Source of the DNA: JBDFMH01 sp047238125
Lineage (GTDB): Bacteria > Pseudomonadota > Alphaproteobacteria > Sphingomonadales > Sphingomonadaceae
Direction: 5' to 3'
DNA length: 64,000 nucleotides
NCBI RefSeq assembly: GCF_047238125.1
Contig: NZ_JBDFMH010000001.1
Coordinates: forward strand, 186,001-250,000
The notes under the pieces are model-generated. The model made no database searches, had not been told where the DNA came from, and saw nothing but the letters and a program-made list of their open reading frames with translations. Of the stretch, positions 52,988-61,985 are shown piece after piece (within the stretch, counting starts at the first letter, position 1; each line of letters starts with the position of its first letter). The position numbers were made by a program, and so were the translations under genes.

Positions 52988-53953
52988 ATGCGGATCTTCG
53001 TGCTGGGTGCGACCGGCGATCAGGGTCAGCCGCTGGTCGCGCGGCTGCTGGCGGATGGCCATCAGGTCACCGCCGGCGCGCGCGATGCCGGGCGGATCGT
53101 GCCGGCCAACGGCCTGACTGCGGTCACCGCGGATATCCAGCAGCCCGACACGCTGGCGGCAGCGATGCAGGGGCACGACGCGCTCTGCCTGCACCTGCCG
53201 TTCGTGCATGATCGCGATCGCGCAGCCGCGATGGGGCAGGCGGTGGGGGAAGCGGTGCGTGCCGCCGGCGTGCCGAGGGTCGTGTTCAATACGAGCTGCT
53301 TCGTCGCCGATCATGATCTCGGCTTGCCCGCGCATGACGGCCGCCGCGCGATCGAAGCGGCGCTGGAGGCGAGCGGCGCGAACTTCACCAGCATCCGCCC
53401 GATGGTGTTCATGGACAATCTGGCGCGTCCCTGGGCGAGACCTTCGATCGTGGGATCCGGCGTTTTCGCCTATCCCGCCGCGCCGCAGCTGCGCATCTCG
53501 TGGGTTTGCATCGCCGATATCGCTGCGGCGATGGCGGCGGCGGTCGTGCGCAACGATCTCGGCGGCGCGCGGATCGCGCTCGGCGGGCCGGAGGCGCTGG
53601 TCGGCGACGAGGTGGCGGAACGGCTGACCGTCGCCGCCGGGCGCCTGCTCCGCTTCGTCAGCCTCGATCCGCAGACCTTTGCCGAAGACATGGCCGAACT
53701 GGTGACGGGCGCGCGGATCGTGCCGCCGGGTAGCGTCTATCACGGCATGGCCCGCTTCTACGGTTGGTACAACGCACAGCCGCGATCGCCTCTGGTGGTG
53801 GATGCGAACCCGCTCGGTCTGCGGCTGACGTCCTTCGCCGAATGGGCGGCGGCGCAGGATTGGCACGCCGCCGCCCGTTCCGATCAGAACGAACGGGAAA
53901 AGCCGATTTCCACGCTGCGCGGCGCGCCGACGAACACCAGTCCGGAGGCGTAG
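52988..53953 (+). CDS. NmrA/SDR-like NAD(P)-binding protein
   Basis: The 321-residue protein begins with a Rossmann GATGDQGQP motif (GxxGxxG) typical of the NmrA-like atypical SDR family and has the family middle region (SIRPMVFMDNLARPWAR). Such proteins sense NAD(P) or act as reductases. It is last in the receptor operon, 25 bp downstream. Its final 23 codons run antisense into the end of the convergent receptor gene (70-bp overlap, 53884-53953). The natural family end seems near AAAQDWHAA, so the tail may result from a lost stop codon. Confidence 0.87.
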   Translation: MRIFVLGATGDQGQPLVARLLADGHQVTAGARDAGRIVPANGLTAVTADIQQPDTLAAAMQGHDALCLHLPFVHDRDRAAAMGQAVGEAVRAAGVPRVVFNTSCFVADHDLGLPAHDGRRAIEAALEASGANFTSIRPMVFMDNLARPWARPSIVGSGVFAYPAAPQLRISWVCIADIAAAMAAAVVRNDLGGARIALGGPEALVGDEVAERLTVAAGRLLRFVSLDPQTFAEDMAELVTGARIVPPGSVYHGMARFYGWYNAQPRSPLVVDANPLGLRLTSFAEWAAAQDWHAAARSDQNEREKPISTLRGAPTNTSPEA

Positions 53954-56034
53954 CCCGACCAATCGGCGTAGAAGGCGTCGGTCAGGTTGCGGCCGCGCAC
54001 CGTGATCGTGCCGAAATCGGTGCGCCAGGTGATCGAGGCATCGACCGTGGTAAAGGCGTTTACCTTCACGTTGTTCGCGTTCGAGGTGTAGAAATCGCCA
54101 TTGTGGCGCACGCTTGCCGTCAGCGTCAGCGGCACCACCTGCGGCGCATAGGTCAGCGTCAGATCGCCCACGCGCTCGGCCACGTTGGGCGGGCGATTGC
54201 CGGCGCGATCGACGCCGCCGGCTTCGACCAGCGTGAGATATTTCGCATCGAGCAGCGTGCCACTGGCGCTGAGGTTCAGCTCCGGCGTGACGGGTATGTT
54301 CAGCGCCGCTTCGATCCCGCGCGACCTGAGGCTTCCGCCCTGGAAGACGATCGCCGGGTTGGCCGGATCGCGGGTCAGGATATCGTTCTGGCGGATGTCG
54401 AACACCGATGCCGTCAGTTCGACGCCGCTGCCGCCGAGCGATGTCTTGATGCCGCCTTCCACCGATCGGCCGTTGGTGAGATCGAAGGCGGCGTTGGTCG
54501 CGCTCAGGAAAAGCAGGCCGCTGATCGGCGTCACCGCGCGCGTATATTGCGCGAACAGCTGCGTCTTCGGGGTCAGGCTGTAGACCGACCCGACCCGCCA
54601 CGACACCGGATCATAACGCTGGCCATAGCGCTGCAGCGCCCCGCTGGTGGCGTTCAGCACGCGCCGATCGAGCTTGATATGATCGTAGCGGATGCCCCCG
54701 ACGAGCAGCCAGTCCGGTGTGAGGTTCAGTGCGTCCTCCGCGAAGATCGCATATTGATCGACCTTGGCCGTCACATCCTGGCGGGTGCTGAAATTGGCGG
54801 GCGTATCCGCCGGGAAGGTGCCGCGGACCGGATCGAAGGGATCGACGGGCGCGGTCGATCCGAACCGGCGCTTGGTGAAGAAATCGGTCTGGCCGATCTC
54901 GCCGCCGATCGTCAGCCGGTTGCGCATGCCCCCGATTTCGCTGTCGGCATTCAGGTGCAGCCGCTGGTTCCAGAACTGGTGATCGTGCGTGATCAGCGAT
55001 AGCCCGCGCGCGATGCCGCCGCTGGCCGCGTCGAACCCATATTCGTCAGCGTCGAGATAGTGGCGGTCGCTGTCGTAGTAGCTGGTGTCGCTGACCAGCT
55101 TTACCGCATTGCTCAACCGATATTCGGCACGGCCGCGCAGCCAGGTCGTGTTCGAATCCATGCCGCCATCGTCGACATCGAAATTCACACGCCGCATCGC
55201 GCGGTCCAGCACCAGCCCGGCGCTACCCGATACGGCGGACGATGGCCGCCGGGCCACCGCGCGCGAGACAACGGGGGTGCCGAAATAGGCGGTGTCGAAA
55301 TCATCCTCGAAATGATCGACCGCCAGCGTGATCGACAGGCGATCGCTGGGCGCGAACAGCAGCGATCCGGATGCCGCGAAGGTGCGGCTATCGGTATCGT
55401 CGATCCAGCCCGACGAGCGCGAGAAGGAGAGATCGCCGCGCACCGCCACCGTCCGTCCCAGCGGCAGGTTGAGATCGCCTGCGAGCCGGGCGGTATCGAA
55501 GCTGCCATAGCTGGCGAGCATCTCGCCGGTCGCGCCGTTGCCCAGCATCGCGCGGCGCGGCACGAAGTTGATCGCGCCCGCCAGCGCGCCTTCGCCCGAG
55601 GTAACGGAGGCGGGCCCCTTGATCACCTCGATCCGCTCGAACATCCAGCTGTCCCAGTTGCGGACGCCGACATCCGAATTGGCCATGCGCACGCCATCGT
55701 AGAGATAGTTCACCGCGCGGGTGAGGCCGCGCATCGACGCCGAGGCGATCGATCCCGGCAGGTTGCCGGACGTGACGCCGGGCGCGGCATTGATTGCCTC
55801 GATCGCGGAACGCAGCCCCTGGTTCTGGAAATCGGCCTGGCTGACGATATCGACGATCGCCGGCGTCTCGCGATTGGTGAGGCCGAGCCGCCCCGCGACG
55901 TCCGGTTGCTCCTCGAGCTGTTTCTGGCCGGTCACGACGATGGTGCCGGCATCGGCGCGATCGACGGCGTCTTCGGCGAAAGCGGGCGTGCCGGCGAGCA
56001 GGGCAGCCGCAATCGCGATGGAAGATGTATTCAT
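53884..56034 (-). CDS. TonB-dependent receptor, siderophore/metal type
   Basis: The 716-residue protein has a signal peptide (MNTSSIAIAAALLAGTPAFA), a TonB-box-like TIVVTGQKQ, a plug (MRGLTRAVNYLYDGVRM, FERIEVIKGPASVTSGEGALAGAINFVPR) and a barrel ending IGFSRSF. The plug resembles ferric-siderophore receptors. It is third in an operon with a PepSY membrane protein (15 bp upstream) and a DUF2946 protein, a pattern linked to iron or copper uptake. No Fur box was recognised. Its 3' end overlaps the convergent NmrA gene. Confidence 0.93.
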   Translation of the reverse strand: MNTSSIAIAAALLAGTPAFAEDAVDRADAGTIVVTGQKQLEEQPDVAGRLGLTNRETPAIVDIVSQADFQNQGLRSAIEAINAAPGVTSGNLPGSIASASMRGLTRAVNYLYDGVRMANSDVGVRNWDSWMFERIEVIKGPASVTSGEGALAGAINFVPRRAMLGNGATGEMLASYGSFDTARLAGDLNLPLGRTVAVRGDLSFSRSSGWIDDTDSRTFAASGSLLFAPSDRLSITLAVDHFEDDFDTAYFGTPVVSRAVARRPSSAVSGSAGLVLDRAMRRVNFDVDDGGMDSNTTWLRGRAEYRLSNAVKLVSDTSYYDSDRHYLDADEYGFDAASGGIARGLSLITHDHQFWNQRLHLNADSEIGGMRNRLTIGGEIGQTDFFTKRRFGSTAPVDPFDPVRGTFPADTPANFSTRQDVTAKVDQYAIFAEDALNLTPDWLLVGGIRYDHIKLDRRVLNATSGALQRYGQRYDPVSWRVGSVYSLTPKTQLFAQYTRAVTPISGLLFLSATNAAFDLTNGRSVEGGIKTSLGGSGVELTASVFDIRQNDILTRDPANPAIVFQGGSLRSRGIEAALNIPVTPELNLSASGTLLDAKYLTLVEAGGVDRAGNRPPNVAERVGDLTLTYAPQVVPLTLTASVRHNGDFYTSNANNVKVNAFTTVDASITWRTDFGTITVRGRNLTDAFYADWSGYASGLVFVGAPRSVEIGFSRSF

Positions 56035-56049
56035 GGCGTGGGTTCCTTG

Positions 56050-57297
56050 TCAGGCGAATGAGATGATGGGTCGAGGCGCGCGACGGGTGCGACGGCGCCA
56101 GTGCAGCAGGCCGGTGGCAAACAGCAGGGTCGGCGTCAGGCCGATCAGGATTGCGAGGCAGCGCCCGAAGAGGCCGCCGGCGGAACCGTCGTGCAGGCCG
56201 CGGATCCAGGCCGAGATGGTGACGCTTGCCGTGCCGCTGCGCAGATCGTGGACGGCCAGCACCGCACCCGAATATTGATCGACGAACACGAAGCTGCCGG
56301 GGAAGCGCCGGTGCGGATCACCCGGCACCTGCATGCGCAGCCGGAACGGGGCATCGTCCGCGGCCGGGACGTCGATGAAGGCCAGCCGTGCATCGGGCAG
56401 CGCGCGCTGTGCTGCCGCCAGCGCATCCGCGATCGGGATCTGCCGTCCGGTCTGGCTGCCAGAACGCGGCGCAGGCACCGGCGTCGCTGCGATCAGCGCG
56501 GCCTTCACTTCGGGCAACGCCAGCAGCACGCCGGTCGCGACCAGTATGATCAGCAGCAAGGCGCTGCCGAGCCCGGTGAGCTTATGGAGATCGCGCAGCC
56601 GCCGGATCGGGGCGGCGCGGCGCTTGAACGCGATCGCCTTGCGCCATGCCCCGCGCGGCCACCAGGCGGCGACCCCGCTCAGCAGCAGCAACAGCATGAC
56701 GGTGCCGGACCAGCCGACGATCAGCCGCCCGGCTTCGCCCGCCAGCAGGTGCATGTGCAGTTCGTAGAGCCAGCTCATCAGATAGCCGCCCCACGGTTCC
56801 GCGCGGACGATGTGGCGGCCGTCGGCCGAGAACCAGATCATCTCGCGTTCGGAATGATGATCGTGATGGCGGCTCGGCGGATAATAGCGCGCCGGGATCG
56901 GGCCGCCTTCGCCCGTCACCTCGATCGACCAGGTGCTTGCCGGATCGGGATGCCGCGCGCGGCCCGTGGCGAGCGCGCGATCCCAGGCGGGCGAGTCAGG
57001 GCCGGGCCCAGCCTCGATCGCGGGCGGGCGCACCGCCGGGTGGAGCGCGGCGTCGATCCCGACATAGAAGACCAGCGCTGAACCGGTCAGCCCGAGCAGT
57101 GCGAACAAGCCGCCCAGGCCGAGGCCGATCCACAGATGGATGCCGCGCACCAGGCGGCGCAGCGAGAACGGGGCAGGGGTGCGGACATGCGGCTGGTTCC
57201 GGACATCGGAACGCGGCTTGCCTGCGGCCGGCGCGACGCCGGCAGCACCCGTGCCCGTACCGGCCCCATCGGGCCGGCCGGTCAACATGGATTGCAT
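56050..57297 (-). CDS. PepSY-associated membrane protein (PiuB-like)
   Basis: The 415-residue protein has the PepSY_TM pattern: a first helix LVRGIHLWIGLGLGGLFALLG, a periplasmic loop with a histidine cluster (SRHHDHHSERE), a second PepSY-like region before KLTGLGSALLLIILVATG, and a last helix near the C terminus. Family members act as ferrisiderophore reductases or accessory proteins next to TonB receptors. The His-rich loop may bind metal or heme. AGGA precedes ATG 57297; an alternative ATG lies three codons later. Confidence 0.9.
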   Translation of the reverse strand: MQSMLTGRPDGAGTGTGAAGVAPAAGKPRSDVRNQPHVRTPAPFSLRRLVRGIHLWIGLGLGGLFALLGLTGSALVFYVGIDAALHPAVRPPAIEAGPGPDSPAWDRALATGRARHPDPASTWSIEVTGEGGPIPARYYPPSRHHDHHSEREMIWFSADGRHIVRAEPWGGYLMSWLYELHMHLLAGEAGRLIVGWSGTVMLLLLLSGVAAWWPRGAWRKAIAFKRRAAPIRRLRDLHKLTGLGSALLLIILVATGVLLALPEVKAALIAATPVPAPRSGSQTGRQIPIADALAAAQRALPDARLAFIDVPAADDAPFRLRMQVPGDPHRRFPGSFVFVDQYSGAVLAVHDLRSGTASVTISAWIRGLHDGSAGGLFGRCLAILIGLTPTLLFATGLLHWRRRTRRAPRPIISFA

Positions 57298-57364
57298 GGA
57301 AAATGTCCTGATCGGGTGGCGCGGCGGCGCTCAGCGGCCGACGCGCGACATTGTCACCGGAGGA

Positions 57365-57808
57365 TCAGGCGGAGAGTGGCGGGGCCCTGAGCGGGGGGCG
57401 CAGGAAGCTGCGCGCAGGCAGGGGAATGGCGACCAGCGCGTGCAGCGCCAGCACCATCGCAAACAGGATCTGCGCTGTCAGCAGCACCGGATCCGCGCCT
57501 GACAGCGCGGGCATGGTCAGTCCGGAAAAGGCGCAGGGCGGCTCATGCTTGGCCGCGCCATGATCGTCGGCGTCATGATGGCCGGTGCCGGGAAGCGTCA
57601 TCATCATCTTGACCGGGCCGCTGCCCGAACACAGCGTGACGACGATCTGCCCGCCAGCCACAGTCGGCATGAAGCCGGTCGGCACCAGCAGCTTCATTGC
57701 CAGCGCAAGCGCGATCAGCAGCCCGCAGAGCGAGCGATGCGCGAGGATATGGCGACGAAAGGCCTGCAAAAGATCGATCTGCCCCGGCGATCCCCGCACC
57801 GGCCGCAT
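57365..57808 (-). CDS. DUF2946 family protein
   Basis: The product (147 residues from 57808) has a membrane helix (GLLIALALAMKLLVPTGFMP), the DUF2946 pattern VPTGFMPTVAGGQIVVTLCSG, a His/Asp-rich metal-binding-like loop (GTGHHDADDHGAAKHEPPC) and a second helix near the end. DUF2946 genes commonly accompany TonB-dependent metal receptors, as here. The start is doubtful: ATG 57808 lies in the loop of a perfect 8-bp hairpin, has no ribosome site and is only 25 bp from the tRNA gene, so a GTG or TTG a few codons later is possible. Confidence 0.78.
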   Translation of the reverse strand: MRPVRGSPGQIDLLQAFRRHILAHRSLCGLLIALALAMKLLVPTGFMPTVAGGQIVVTLCSGSGPVKMMMTLPGTGHHDADDHGAAKHEPPCAFSGLTMPALSGADPVLLTAQILFAMVLALHALVAIPLPARSFLRPPLRAPPLSA

Positions 57809-57818
57809 AGGCGGGGAT
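57790..57818 (-). terminator. Hairpin between tRNA-Glu and DUF2946
   Basis: ATCCCCGC and GCGGGGAT (57790-57797 and 57811-57818) form a perfect 8-bp stem with a 13-nt loop. On the minus strand it follows the tRNA by 15 nt and may end or process the tRNA transcript, or hide the DUF2946 start. Confidence 0.45.
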
Positions 57819-57833
57819 GGGGAACATAGCCTC

Positions 57834-57909
57834 TGGTGACCCCTACGGGAATCGAACCCGTGTTTCAGCCGTGAAAGGGCCGCGTCCTAGACCGCTAGAC
57901 GAAGGGGCC
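57834..57909 (-). tRNA. tRNA-Glu (anticodon TTC)
   Basis: The minus strand folds as a 76-nt tRNA. The acceptor is GGCCCCT/AGGGGTC (one G-U), and the D-arm is GTCTAGCGGTCTAGGAC. The anticodon loop CTTTCAC has UUC at 34-36, the T-loop is TTCGATT, the discriminator is A and CCA is encoded. It closely resembles other bacterial tRNA-Glu genes. It lies 39 bp after the recJ stop on the same strand. Confidence 0.97.
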
Positions 57910-57948
57910 GTCCAGAGGGGGGCCGATTAGGCGAGCCGCGGCCCCGCG

Positions 57949-59712
57949 TCAATCCGCCCAGGCGGCGTCCTCGACATGAAGCTCGGCCTCGCCTTTCCCC
58001 GACCAGTCGTCGATCTTCGCGCGGCCCGCCAGCCACAGCCGCCGGTGCGGGCCAGCTGCCAACAGCGCCTGGCCGAGCGGCGTTTCCGCCTGGCGGAAGG
58101 CGATCGTCTTGATCGTGCGGCCATCGGCCCCGCTGGCGATCGCGCGGACATGGCCGGTGCCGACGATATCGGCGCGCACGATGCGTACCGGCCCTGCCGC
58201 CACTCGCGGAGCCGGCCACCCCGCGCCATAGGGGCCACCGACGTCCAACGCGTCGACCAGCGATCGCGCGACTCCCCCCGGGGAAACGACCGCATCCAGC
58301 AGCAGCGCCCGGTCATCGCGCGCGCGGGCCACGTCAGCGGCCAGCCGATCGTCGAGAAAGGCAGCGAGCGCGTCGACCCGGTCCGCCGCCACCGTCAGCC
58401 CGGCCGCCATCGCATGGCCGCCGCCCGCGATCAGCAGCCCTTCATCCTTGGCGGCCAGCACCGCCGCCCCGAGATCCACGCCCGAGATCGACCGGCCCGA
58501 TCCCTTGCCGATGCCCTGCCCGTCGAGCGCGATCACGATCGCCGGGCGATGCAGCCGTTCCTTCAGCCGGCCGGCGACGATGCCGATCACCCCAGGATGC
58601 CAGCCAGCTCCGGCGACCACGGCGACAGCGCGATTGTCCTGCCCGGCGACCAACTCGCTCGCCTCGTCCGACACCAGCCCCTCGATCGCGCGACGCTCGC
58701 CGTTCAGCCGGTCGAGTTCGGCAGCGATCGTGCGGGCCTCGTCCTCGTCTGCGGTCGTCAACAGCCGCACGCCCAGATCGGCGCGGCCGACGCGCCCGCC
58801 CGCATTGACGCGCGGCCCGAGCGCGAAGCCCAGATCGGTGCAGGTCGGCGCACGCGTCAGCCGCGCGGCATCGGCCAGCGCGGCCAGCCCGATATTGCGG
58901 CGGCCCGCCATCACCTTCAGCCCCTGCGTCACGAACGCGCGGTTCAGCCCGCGTAACTGCGCGACATCGGCGACTGTTCCGAGCGCGACCAGATCGAGCA
59001 GCTCGATCAGCTTCGGTTCGGGGCGGTCTGCAAACCAGCCGCGGCCGCGCAGCACGCGCAACAGCGCCGCGCCGAGCAGGAACGCGACGCCCACCGCGGC
59101 CAGATGCCCATGCGCTGCGGCTTCGGCAGCTTCATCCAGCCGGTTGGGGTTCACCAGCGCCAGCGCCAGCGGCAGTTGGGTCGCGCATTTGTGATGATCG
59201 ACCACGATCACGTCCACGCCCGCGTCGCGCGCCATCTGCAGCGCCTCGAACGCCTGCGCGCCGCAATCGACCGTCACGATCAGCCTCGCGCCGCCGGCCG
59301 CGATCCGCACCAGCGCCTCGCCCGATGGGCCGTAGCCCTCCATCAGCCGATCGGGAATATAGGCTTGAGGATCGGATCCCAGGTCGCGCAGCAGCCGGAT
59401 CAGCAGCGCGGCGGATGTCGCGCCATCGACGTCATAGTCGCCGAACACGGTCACCGGCTCGCCCGCCGCGACCGCGTCCGCCAGCCGCGCCGCTGCGGTC
59501 TCCATATCCTGGAAGATGGCGGGATCGGGCATGAAGCCGCGGATCGTGGGCAGCCGGTGACGATCGAGATCATCGCGCGCGACGCCACGCGCCATCAGCA
59601 GCTGCGAGACAAGATCGTCGGCAGCGAAGGCGTCACCCAGTTCTGCGCCGGTGCCGCGCCAGCGCCAAGGCTGGCCCAGGATCGATCGGGTGATGTTGAG
59701 GACGGATGTCAT
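57949..59712 (-). CDS. recJ: Single-stranded-DNA-specific exonuclease RecJ
   Basis: The 587-residue protein has the full DHH phosphoesterase set: DYDVDG (motif I), VDCG (II), VDHHK (III), ALGTVADV (IV), then NAGGR and the DHHA1 motif GGGHAMAAG. The C terminus is an OB-type domain. RecJ degrades single-stranded DNA 5' to 3' in recombination (RecF pathway) and mismatch repair and acts in the cytoplasm with Mn2+. Length is normal (E. coli 577). It lies downstream of glpX and hom on the same strand, an order common in alphaproteobacteria, here with a DUF1206 gene inserted. Confidence 0.96.
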   Translation of the reverse strand: MTSVLNITRSILGQPWRWRGTGAELGDAFAADDLVSQLLMARGVARDDLDRHRLPTIRGFMPDPAIFQDMETAAARLADAVAAGEPVTVFGDYDVDGATSAALLIRLLRDLGSDPQAYIPDRLMEGYGPSGEALVRIAAGGARLIVTVDCGAQAFEALQMARDAGVDVIVVDHHKCATQLPLALALVNPNRLDEAAEAAAHGHLAAVGVAFLLGAALLRVLRGRGWFADRPEPKLIELLDLVALGTVADVAQLRGLNRAFVTQGLKVMAGRRNIGLAALADAARLTRAPTCTDLGFALGPRVNAGGRVGRADLGVRLLTTADEDEARTIAAELDRLNGERRAIEGLVSDEASELVAGQDNRAVAVVAGAGWHPGVIGIVAGRLKERLHRPAIVIALDGQGIGKGSGRSISGVDLGAAVLAAKDEGLLIAGGGHAMAAGLTVAADRVDALAAFLDDRLAADVARARDDRALLLDAVVSPGGVARSLVDALDVGGPYGAGWPAPRVAAGPVRIVRADIVGTGHVRAIASGADGRTIKTIAFRQAETPLGQALLAAGPHRRLWLAGRAKIDDWSGKGEAELHVEDAAWAD

Positions 59713-59757
59713 CCGCCCCGCGATAGGCGCTGTCCCGGCCGGACGAAAGGGGCGGGA

Positions 59758-60561
59758 TCAGCCGGGGAGATCCACGTTGATGTGGCGGTATCGCGATTCG
59801 ACCAGGCTGTAGATCCCGAACAGGCCGAGCCCGATCGCGACGATGCCGAGCAGGATCGCGCCGTGTTCCTGTCCCTGCAGATAGCGCAGTGCCGCACCCA
59901 TGCCGCCCGCCCGGTCCGCTTCGGCAGCAGTCGCCGCGCGCAGGAAGAACCAGCCCGACAGCAGGAATACCACGCCGCGCGCGGCATAGCCGATGCGCCC
60001 GATCAGGCAGACGCGGTGGGGCAGGGGCGTGTCGCCACCCAGTTCCTTCGCGAAGCTCGCCTTCCAGGCCTTCGTGAACTGCACGATCGCGACAATCAAC
60101 AGCCCGATCGCAACCAGCCCGACCAGCATCGCGCCGGCAGGGGCTGCGAGCAAAGTCGCCAACCAGTCGCGCGCCGCCGCATCGCCGGGGGCTGCCCCGG
60201 TGGCGGCGGCCGATCGGGTGGTGATGCGCAGCGCGTAGAAGGCGAGCGCGACATGGACGATCCCGCTGAGCGCATAGCCGGCGCGCTCGAACGCGCCTTT
60301 CATATCGCTGCCGCGATGTTCGGGATCGAGGATCGCTTCCGTCAGCCGCCAGACCGCATAGCCGGCCAGCCCCAGGGCAACGATGATCAACAGCACGCGC
60401 CCGAACGGCAGATCGGCCAGACTGGCGATCGCGCCCTGATTGTCTCCGGGCCGAGTGCCGCGCATCGCGGCATCGAGCGCGAACCAGCCGACCAGCAGAT
60501 AGACCAGCCCGCGCGCAGCGAACCCCAGCCGGGCGAGCAGTGTCGCCACGCGATCGGACAT
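59758..60561 (-). CDS. DUF1206 family membrane protein
   Basis: The 267-residue protein contains three repeated units of two membrane helices, each opening with a pattern like LARLGFAARGLVYLLVGWFAL, ERAGYALSGIVHVALAFYAL and IGRIGYAARGVVFLLSGWFF. This threefold repeat defines DUF1206. The function of the family is unknown. It lies between glpX and recJ on the same strand (45 bp before recJ). ATG 60561 follows TGGAAG. Confidence 0.9.
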   Translation of the reverse strand: MSDRVATLLARLGFAARGLVYLLVGWFALDAAMRGTRPGDNQGAIASLADLPFGRVLLIIVALGLAGYAVWRLTEAILDPEHRGSDMKGAFERAGYALSGIVHVALAFYALRITTRSAAATGAAPGDAAARDWLATLLAAPAGAMLVGLVAIGLLIVAIVQFTKAWKASFAKELGGDTPLPHRVCLIGRIGYAARGVVFLLSGWFFLRAATAAEADRAGGMGAALRYLQGQEHGAILLGIVAIGLGLFGIYSLVESRYRHINVDLPG

Positions 60562-60628
60562 CTTCCAAAAACTCCCGCCTGTTACGGTCGGGTAACGGCC
60601 TGTGCCCGATCCCGTTCCGGCGGGCGCA

Positions 60629-61600
60629 TCACTGCTTGTGATGTTCGCCCTTCACCCAGCGCACCGTGCCCGAACTCGCGCGCATCACCACGCTTTCGGT
60701 GGTCATCACGCCATCGCGACGGCGCTTGACGCCGTCGAGCAGCGATCCGTCGGTCACGCCGGTGGCAGCGAAGATGGCATCGCCCTTCACCAGATCCTTC
60801 AGATCGTAGATGCGGTCGAGATCCTCGATCCCCCACTTGCGGGCGCGGGCACGCTCGTCTTCGTTGCGGAACATCAGCCGGCCCTCGAAATGGCCGCCCA
60901 CGCAGCGCAGCGCCGCGGCCGCCAACACGCCTTCGGGCGCACCACCGGATCCGAGATAGATGTCGATCGTGGTATCCGGATTGGTCACCGCGATCACGCC
61001 CGCCACGTCGCCGTCGGGGATCAGCATGATGCCGCAGCCGATCGCGCGCAGCTCGGCGATCAGTTTGTCATGGCGCGGGCGATCGAGCACGCAGGCGATG
61101 ATCTCGTTGGGCTTCACTCCCTTGGCCTTGGCCAGCGCCTCGACATTCTCGGTCGGGCTCTTTTTCAGGCTCACCGTGCCCTTGGAATAGCCCGGCCCGA
61201 TCGCCAGCTTGTCCATATAGACGTCGGGTGCGTTCAGCAGGCAGCCTTCCTCGGCGATGGCGAGCACTGCCAGCGCATTGGGGCCGGCCTTGGCGGTGAT
61301 GGTGGTGCCCTCCAGCGGATCGAGCGCGATGTCGATCCGGGGGCCGGTGCCGATCGCGGAGCCGACCTTCTCACCGATATAGAGCATCGGCGCTTCGTCC
61401 CTCTCGCCTTCGCCGATCACCACGGTGCCGTCGAATTCCAGCGTGTTGAATGCCTTGCGCATCGCTTCGACCGCGGCGGCATCGGCCGCCTTCTCGTCGC
61501 CGCGACCGACCAGCTTCGAAGCAGCGATCGCCGCAGCCTCGGTCACGCGCACCATTTCCAGCACGAGAACGCGATCGAGCGCCTTGCTTGCCTTGACCAT
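60629..61600 (-). CDS. glpX: Class II fructose-1,6-bisphosphatase GlpX
   Basis: The 323-residue protein shows GlpX motifs: VVIGEGERDEAPMLYIGE (metal site), DPLEGTTITAKAG, LDRPRHDKLI and IDIYLGSGGAPEGVLAA. It removes the 1-phosphate from fructose-1,6-bisphosphate in gluconeogenesis, in the cytoplasm, with Mn2+ or Mg2+. The start ATG at 61600 fits the family N terminus MVKASKALDRVLVLEMVRVTE; an upstream extension of 80 residues is rejected. It follows hom by a gap that holds a small gene on the other strand. Confidence 0.96.
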   Translation of the reverse strand: MVKASKALDRVLVLEMVRVTEAAAIAASKLVGRGDEKAADAAAVEAMRKAFNTLEFDGTVVIGEGERDEAPMLYIGEKVGSAIGTGPRIDIALDPLEGTTITAKAGPNALAVLAIAEEGCLLNAPDVYMDKLAIGPGYSKGTVSLKKSPTENVEALAKAKGVKPNEIIACVLDRPRHDKLIAELRAIGCGIMLIPDGDVAGVIAVTNPDTTIDIYLGSGGAPEGVLAAAALRCVGGHFEGRLMFRNEDERARARKWGIEDLDRIYDLKDLVKGDAIFAATGVTDGSLLDGVKRRRDGVMTTESVVMRASSGTVRWVKGEHHKQ

Positions 61601-61649
61601 TTTGCCTGATATCCCCTCTAGATATTGCCGCCGCCGATAGGGGAGGGGG

Positions 61650-61985
61650 ATGACAATGTCGAGAATTCTACTGGCGTTGTTCTTTGCCGACCCGAGCGTG
61701 CCGCCCGCGCCGGTGACCGCCCCGGATTGCGCGATGCCGCGATCGGAGGACGAGATCGTGGTCTGCGCGCAGAGCGGCCGATCGCCGTTCCGGCTGCCCC
61801 TGCCCGACGAACGCGGCCTGCCCGAGATCCGCAGCGCCACGGCAGAGATGCCGAACGGCGTCGGCGCGCTGGGGGCGGAAGCGCTGCCGTGCGGGATGCG
61901 TGGATGCGCCGGCCCGCTCGATCTGGTGAAAGTGGCGGGGGCTGTGAAGCGGGTCGCTCAATCCGTGGTCGATCCCGACGACTGA
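61650..61985 (+). CDS. Small exported hypothetical protein
   Basis: The 111-residue product starts with a short hydrophobic segment (MTMSRILLALFFADPSVPPAP), consistent with export but shorter than usual. It contains four cysteines, the first two in DCAMPRSEDEIVVCAQ, a pattern seen in small periplasmic proteins of sphingomonads; function unknown. GGGGAGG precedes ATG 61650 at short spacing, and ATG 61656 is an alternative. It lies opposite the hom-glpX gap, with its stop abutting that of hom (TGATCA, 61983-61988). Confidence 0.75.
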   Translation: MTMSRILLALFFADPSVPPAPVTAPDCAMPRSEDEIVVCAQSGRSPFRLPLPDERGLPEIRSATAEMPNGVGALGAEALPCGMRGCAGPLDLVKVAGAVKRVAQSVVDPDD

